From Lucifuga dentata (Eukaryota > Chordata > Actinopteri > Ophidiiformes > Bythitidae), in the NCBI GenBank assembly GCA_014773175.1, contig VXCM01000140.1:212154-276153 (forward strand): DNA of 64,000 nt, in the 5' to 3' direction. Position numbers and translations under genes: made by a program. This document shows, piece after piece, positions 59,604-64,000 of this stretch. Position 1 is the first letter of the stretch. Each line of letters starts with the position of its first letter. The notes beneath the pieces are model-generated. The model was given only the letters and a program-made list of their open reading frames with translations. It made no database searches and was not told the origin of the DNA.

Positions 59604-59999
59604 TACATGCTTCAAGCTGCTGCCTTTAAAGAAACAACATTCAGCACAAGTACTTTATGTGTTCGACATCCAGCCGTTAGTCTCTGTTATGTGCCATCCA
59701 GTACAGTTCAGTAGCTGTAATGGCCGAGTTATTAAAAGTAATCAAACGCCTCAGAAGGTCGATGCCGACCCAGGCCCTCGCCAACACCCGAGGGACGTAT
59801 TTTCATATCTGTAGGTGAGAGAAGGCGCGGTGGTGTGATTGGTACATGCAGATGGAGAGGGAGGTGGTGGTTGAAAACAAATAAACTAAAAAAAAATGTA
59901 ATGCAGCAAGAGCCCAGATGAATCCACACCCTTTATTTTTCACACTCCTTTCCTCATTGTTATCTCTTCATTTCAAATTATTGATCTTTTACAAATATT

Positions 60000-60099
60000 T
60001 TTCAAGGTATCTTAATTACTCGCAAAAGAAGCGGCGCCTTGGCCGGCAGACAACACAAATAAGTTAATTTGCATTTCTGTGTTGTGAGTGTTTTGGCAG
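60000..60099. promoter_or_regulatory. Candidate conserved noncoding element, left part
   Basis: ATCTTAATTACTCGC and TAAGTTAATTTGC in repeat-free sequence leading into the exon-like segment at 60100. Confidence 0.25.
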
Positions 60100-60194
60100 A
60101 CGCCGCACCGGTCCAGATTGTAACCCCTATTTCTGCCTCCAAAAACCTGCCTTGGAGGAGCGTCCACGGAGGGATTAGGGATTTAGTGGAGAAG
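60100..60194 (+). other. Exon-like segment (candidate)
   Basis: Acceptor GTGAGTGTTTTGGCAG is moderate and the donor GAAG|GTAAGTGT is strong. In the third frame all 95 bp are open, reading AAPVQIVTPISASKNLPWRS and eleven more residues. The other two frames stop. No family is recognised. The segment may instead be part of a conserved noncoding element that extends to 60360. Confidence 0.22.
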
Positions 60195-60360
60195 GTAAGT
60201 GTGACTACAAGCTTTGGCTCACCATCTGCTCCCCAGCAGAGTTGAGGCCAACCTGTGCAGCCTGCAGCAAAGACCTGGGCACTGTGCTAACGTTGGCTCG
60301 AGCCAACCTGGCGCCCGCGGCCCCAATCACCAACAGTCTGCTGATTAGTTGTAAGAAGCA
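60195..60360. promoter_or_regulatory. Candidate conserved noncoding element, right part
   Basis: A GC-richer repeat-free segment containing a palindromic NFI-like site. A frame reading LRPTCAACSKDLGTVLTLAR is open here on the plus strand but has no recognised family. Confidence 0.25.
60293..60306. promoter_or_regulatory. NFI-like palindrome
   Basis: TTGGCTCGAGCCAA is a perfect 14-bp palindrome made of two NFI half-sites (TTGGC/GCCAA). The spacing is 4 bp where the optimal NFI site has 5, so binding may be weaker or by another factor. Confidence 0.4.
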
Positions 60361-60543
60361 CTCCATATGTAGCAAAGTTTTTTCCTTCTCGCTCTCTCCT
60401 CCTTGTCTCCTTCTCTTCCCTCTCCTCCTTCTTATGTGGTCTGTCGCTGCATTAAATACATAGAAATGCATAGATTTCTCCTGTAAATCAGTTTAGCAAT
60501 TACCTCCTGTTATTTTCTCTCTTGAGCTTTCGCATTCCTTCTC

Positions 60544-60722
60544 CAGGGGTGAAAAGTAACTAATTACATTTACTCAAGTACTCTAATTTACTTAATTATG
60601 TCTGGGATTTTTCATTATTTAACACTGACAGGAGCCATTCCTCACATGTAATGGAGTATTTTTCCCTTTGTTGTATTGCAGTTTTACTTAACTGAAGGAT
60701 TTGCGTACATCTTCTACCACTG
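60544..60722 (+). mobile_element. Tol2-like hAT MITE, complete short copy
   Basis: Starts CAGGGGTGAAAAGTAACTAA, contains ACATTTACTCAAGTAC and CATGTAATGGAGTATTTTTC, and ends ATCTTCTACCACTG. The flanks share CTTCTCC on both sides (60538-60544 and 60723-60729), consistent with a hAT-type target-site duplication of about 8 bp with one change. At 179 bp it is non-autonomous. Confidence 0.8.
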
Positions 60723-60753
60723 CTTCTCCCTCTCACCTCTGATAGAAGCCAGC

Positions 60754-60785
60754 AAAAAAAAAAAAAAAANAAAAAAAAAAAAAAA
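60754..60785. repeat. Poly-A tract with single-N join
   Basis: Sixteen A, N at 60770, fifteen A. Length unreliable. Confidence 0.9.
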
Positions 60786-61139
60786 GAAAAGAAACAGAAG
60801 AACAAATCCTGGCTGTGTTTCCTTTCTTTTTCTCTCTTTTGCCTGGCAGCACTGGGAGACAGATGACAAGGGTTTGTGGCCGTCTGATCACCCCTGGGTG
60901 GGTATTTTCTAATTTATTTAAGGCAGCTTATTAAAGGAAAAAAACAAGATGAAAAAGAGGAGGAGGAATAAAGAAACAGGCGGCAGGTTCCTCACGTAGT
61001 GGCTAGTGTAGTCGACCCAGCCAGGAAGAACCAACGAAGAAGTAGATCCACCGACTCCCCTGGTAGAGATACTGGAGAAGATCAAGCGATACTGGAGGAA
61101 GAAGAGAGAAAGAGGAGGGAAAAACACAAGAAACATAAT
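60786..61139. other. Spacer, purine-rich in part
   Basis: A purine-rich stretch at about 61070-61130. No gene or repeat family. Confidence 0.45.
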
Positions 61140-61330
61140 GCTCATTATTAAATTGCAGCCGTTCCTGTTGCCAGGAACCTATTTCTCAGTATTAATTATT
61201 CATATTTTATTTCAGTAATCCAATACTCAGGTGAGAGGGCTGCTCGTGATAGAACATGTAATTTCGAAGCTTAATGGCAATAGTGGGGCTGAGCGAAGGA
61301 TTAGGAAACAGAGTATAAATCACTAATGGC
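61140..61330. promoter_or_regulatory. Candidate conserved noncoding element
   Basis: CTCAGTATTAATTATTCATA and TTCAGTAATCCAATACTC in repeat-free sequence. Enhancer-like; inference. Confidence 0.3.
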
Positions 61331-61980
61331 TGCTTGAACGTATGGGCTTGAATCCGTCTTGCTTTGTGTTTACTCGTGTTTTATTGCGCTGCATTGCTTC
61401 GAGGGAAACACTTTGCGTTGACCTTTCTCCGTGTAGAAGTTGAGAAATCAAACACAAATGAAGGGGGAGAGGAAAAATAAAAAATCTTGCTTTCAGGGCA
61501 AAGTAAGAGTGTAATTGTCTGAGTTCATCAGCGTCTCTCACTCCAGCTGACAATGAATATACAAAAGCAGGATTGGTTTGACATATTTGCACATATGGCC
61601 TGATTCATACAAATTATGTTTTTCAAGCAGAATAGCACCATCACTTACTTTTGATCTGATTAGCTTGATTCTCCTCCTCATTTTCTGTGTAAAATTCATC
61701 TCCTCTTTACCCCAACACCTCAATTTGTCTGCATGCAGCAAGATTTCATGATAATAATTTATGGACTGGAGGAATTTGGGAAGATTATAAACATACAGCG
61801 TTTTTGTCAGCGAACTGTAAAGCCCGAGGCCGTTCCTTTTTTATTTTATGCTCCCATAAATGTCTCTGTCATCCCTCTTAGACAGGCTGACAGTGCAGAA
61901 GGCATTTGCTCTTTCTCACTCATCCATATTCTCTGCTGTGGAAATGGAATAAAAAAAAATGAATATGAGGGGTAGACATG
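61331..61980. promoter_or_regulatory. Possible conserved noncoding block
   Basis: Repeat-free sequence of intermediate composition, with GATCTGATTAGCTTGATTC near 61652. Frames of 67-89 codons on both strands have no domain. Weak case. Confidence 0.2.
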
Positions 61981-62203
61981 TTTATGATGCCTTTTGCATA
62001 CAGTAATGTTTGTTGTAATCCAAAGACAGATGAATGAAGTCTTATAATTGTATAATTTAATCATTTTACCCACAAATTAATGTTATTTGTTCATGCTCTG
62101 CACATGAAATGAGCATATTTACCTGATGTCATTTCAATGTTAACCATTTATCGAATAGAATCATTTTAATTCTGACATTACCAACATCGAGCAACCAGAG
62201 CAA
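61981..62203. other. AT-rich spacer
   Basis: No supported feature. Confidence 0.5.
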
Positions 62204-62216
62204 AGGTCAAAGGTCA
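62204..62216 (+). promoter_or_regulatory. Perfect DR1 nuclear-receptor element
   Basis: AGGTCAAAGGTCA is two exact AGGTCA half-sites spaced by one base, the ideal site for COUP-TF, HNF4 and RXR-containing dimers. Function is unknown. Confidence 0.5.
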
Positions 62217-62689
62217 TCATAGAAGATGTACTCAAATCTTTTGTCAGTGTTAAATTAATTATAAAAACCCCCAGAATCGGTGATACAAGATTTTGGAAGG
62301 AATTAATGAAAATTTCGAATCAACCAATAAAAATCTCTCGGATTAGAAATGCAGTGAAAAATGTCACATCTCCAGTTTTGGTTATTTTCATGCTCTGAGG
62401 TCAGTTGAAGTATTATTTACTGCTTGACACAACAGTAAAATGGTTGTAATAATATCTAAAATGCTCTTTGATGTTAAGTCTGATCATGCAAGTCTGCATT
62501 CTGATCCCACTTTGAAAAACTGACAGAGAAAGGTGCTGTGCCACATTCACCCTCACAAGAAAAAAGACAGTTAGGTCATAGAATATGCAGACATCTTGCA
62601 TGCTCTCTGGTCTCCCACAATTTGGGCAAAAAAGTAAAGGTCAGCCACGTTAGTCAGATTGTGCTCGACAAATTCTAAAAAGGCTCACT
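62217..62689. other. AT-rich spacer
   Basis: No supported feature. Confidence 0.5.
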
Positions 62690-63260
62690 GGTCACACCGA
62701 ATGTATTCCCTGCAACATAATTAGCCCCCTCAATTCCCCGTCGTGCCAGGCTACCGGGTGTCTCAAAAACCCCACCCCTTCCNCCCCTCCTCTCGCTGCT
62801 CTATCACACATTGTTGCTCCCCTAAACTTGCTGCAGATGCAGTCGGCTGATGCATAAATTAGTCATCAACATTAGCATTAGCCGGCGCGTGGCACCCGGT
62901 GCCAACTGCTCTCCGAATGGCCATAAAAGGTCATGTTTTGATGACTGAATGCCACACAGGCACCTTGGCTCCCCGGAGGAGGGTTCCCCAGGTGCACGTG
63001 AAAGGTTAAAAATTACCTACCCGCCGCCGCCTGTCTCTGGCGAAGGAAATAATTAGGGGGTTTTTAGGGAGCGGCAGAATGCCTGGCTGTCAGATGACAG
63101 AGCTTTACCTAATGGTCGTATCTGGGGAAGAGTCAACCGGCCTGTCATTCTCTTGACAGGACAAATGAGCATAATGGTGGCAGGGAAATGGGCGCCTGTT
63201 CCCTCGTTTTCAGCCAGGGAGGTGGGGAGCGATGGGGGGTGAAATGGCAACGTCTGAGTG
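62690..63260. promoter_or_regulatory. Candidate conserved noncoding block, one N inside
   Basis: CATAATTAGCCCCCTC, TAAATTAGTCATCAACATT, ATTAGCCGGCGCGTGGC and GAAATAATTAGGGGG lie in a GC-richer repeat-free block. The N at 62783 is in a C-rich run without flanking duplication. One of the stronger enhancer-like candidates; untested. Confidence 0.35.
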
Positions 63261-63397
63261 GAATAACACAAGGACGTTAACCTTTTACATAAATCTGTTA
63301 ACACGTGTATGAGTGGTGTTTAACAGTGAGGCTTGATGCTGATCTCCTAAAACGTGGCCTGGGCATTTTGGACTTTCCTCTTGCTTCTTATTGCGTG
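63261..63397. other. Spacer
   Basis: No supported feature. Confidence 0.5.
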
Positions 63398-63419
63398 TTT
63401 TTTTTTTTTTTTTTTTTTT
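63398..63419. repeat. Poly-T tract
   Basis: Twenty-two T in a row. Confidence 0.95.
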
Positions 63420-64000
63420 CTTCTCTCATATTTACAATTTAAAGTGGCATTTCATAAGACTTGTTCATGTAAAAATACCTCTGAGCTGTAGAAAGAAGTC
63501 TCAGTTTTGGATTATGGAGTTTATCATTGCACTATTAGGTTCTTTACTGCTGTATTGTAGTATGTGGTATGTATTTATTTACATGCTGAGACCTTTGCCA
63601 TCTTAAAATTCATATTTGCTGCTCTTGAACTAATTAATTCTTGAAAGTATACTTGAGTTTTTGATCACTAGTAGTGCTGTAGAGCAATTATTTGTATCTT
63701 GTGCTCTACCAGCATGCACGCTATGACGCACGTGTACACCATGTGTAAGCATTTGACATGATACACATATCAGCTGACTGTTGCTTTTTATGTGCCTTTT
63801 ATCTGTAATATATTTGTCCTCATTTGCTTTTAGCTTTTGAAATGACTCAGTTGAATTACCCTTCAGGGGAAAATAAAATATCATCTCCACTTTTTCAGCT
63901 CTGCTAGGAAAAATTGTCAGAAGAAGAGTAAACCAGCAACATTTGTGTGACGTGTGCTGTTTTTATGTGCGTTACAGATTCATTGTTGCATGTAACAGCT
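63420..64000. other. AT-rich spacer to window end
   Basis: Short featureless frames only. No repeats or motif clusters stand out. Confidence 0.5.

Overview
The window looks like a gene-poor stretch of a teleost genome, most likely a percomorph. The evidence is the AT-leaning vertebrate composition, long CA/GT, CT and CTT microsatellites, many short decayed DNA transposons of two families (Tol2-like hAT MITEs and elements ending in CACTG...CAGTG), and scattered TAATTA-rich blocks that resemble conserved developmental enhancers. I found no complete gene, no recognisable protein domain, no tRNA or rRNA, no bacterial-type operon, no CRISPR array and no provirus. The longest open frame is 188 codons and has no family features, so nearly all open frames here are chance readings of noncoding DNA or simple repeats. 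The best reading is a gene desert or a very large intron near a developmental regulator. That is inferred from the landscape, because no anchoring gene is visible.

Layout. 1-10 kb: AT-rich spacer with candidate noncoding elements near 3.3, 4.4, 5.1 and 7.7 kb and a decayed trinucleotide array at 3.76-4.04 kb. 10-18 kb: a small inverted-repeat element at 10.5 kb, several Tol2-like relics at 11.6-13.6 and 17.2 kb, a false tandem duplication around an N at 13.9 kb and a polypurine tract. 18-30 kb: CACTG-family copies alternating with candidate noncoding elements. 30-38 kb: two degraded tandem arrays, one split by a CACTG-family insertion, then GT/CA microsatellites. 38-45 kb: more transposon copies and a perfect 26-bp-arm hairpin at 42.3 kb. 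45-56 kb: mostly AT-rich and CT-repeat spacer with one exon-like segment. 56-64 kb: the densest candidate regulatory part, with exon-like segments at 57.15 and 60.1 kb, an NFI-like palindrome, a perfect DR1 nuclear-receptor site and one intact MITE.

Assembly quality needs care. There are 13 single-N positions. Four are flanked on both sides by the same 53-66 bp, which looks like unmerged contig overlap, and six lie inside homopolymers. These inflate tandem repeats and create false open frames. No gene network can be described here. What can be described is the repeat content, the assembly joins and a short list of testable exon and enhancer candidates.
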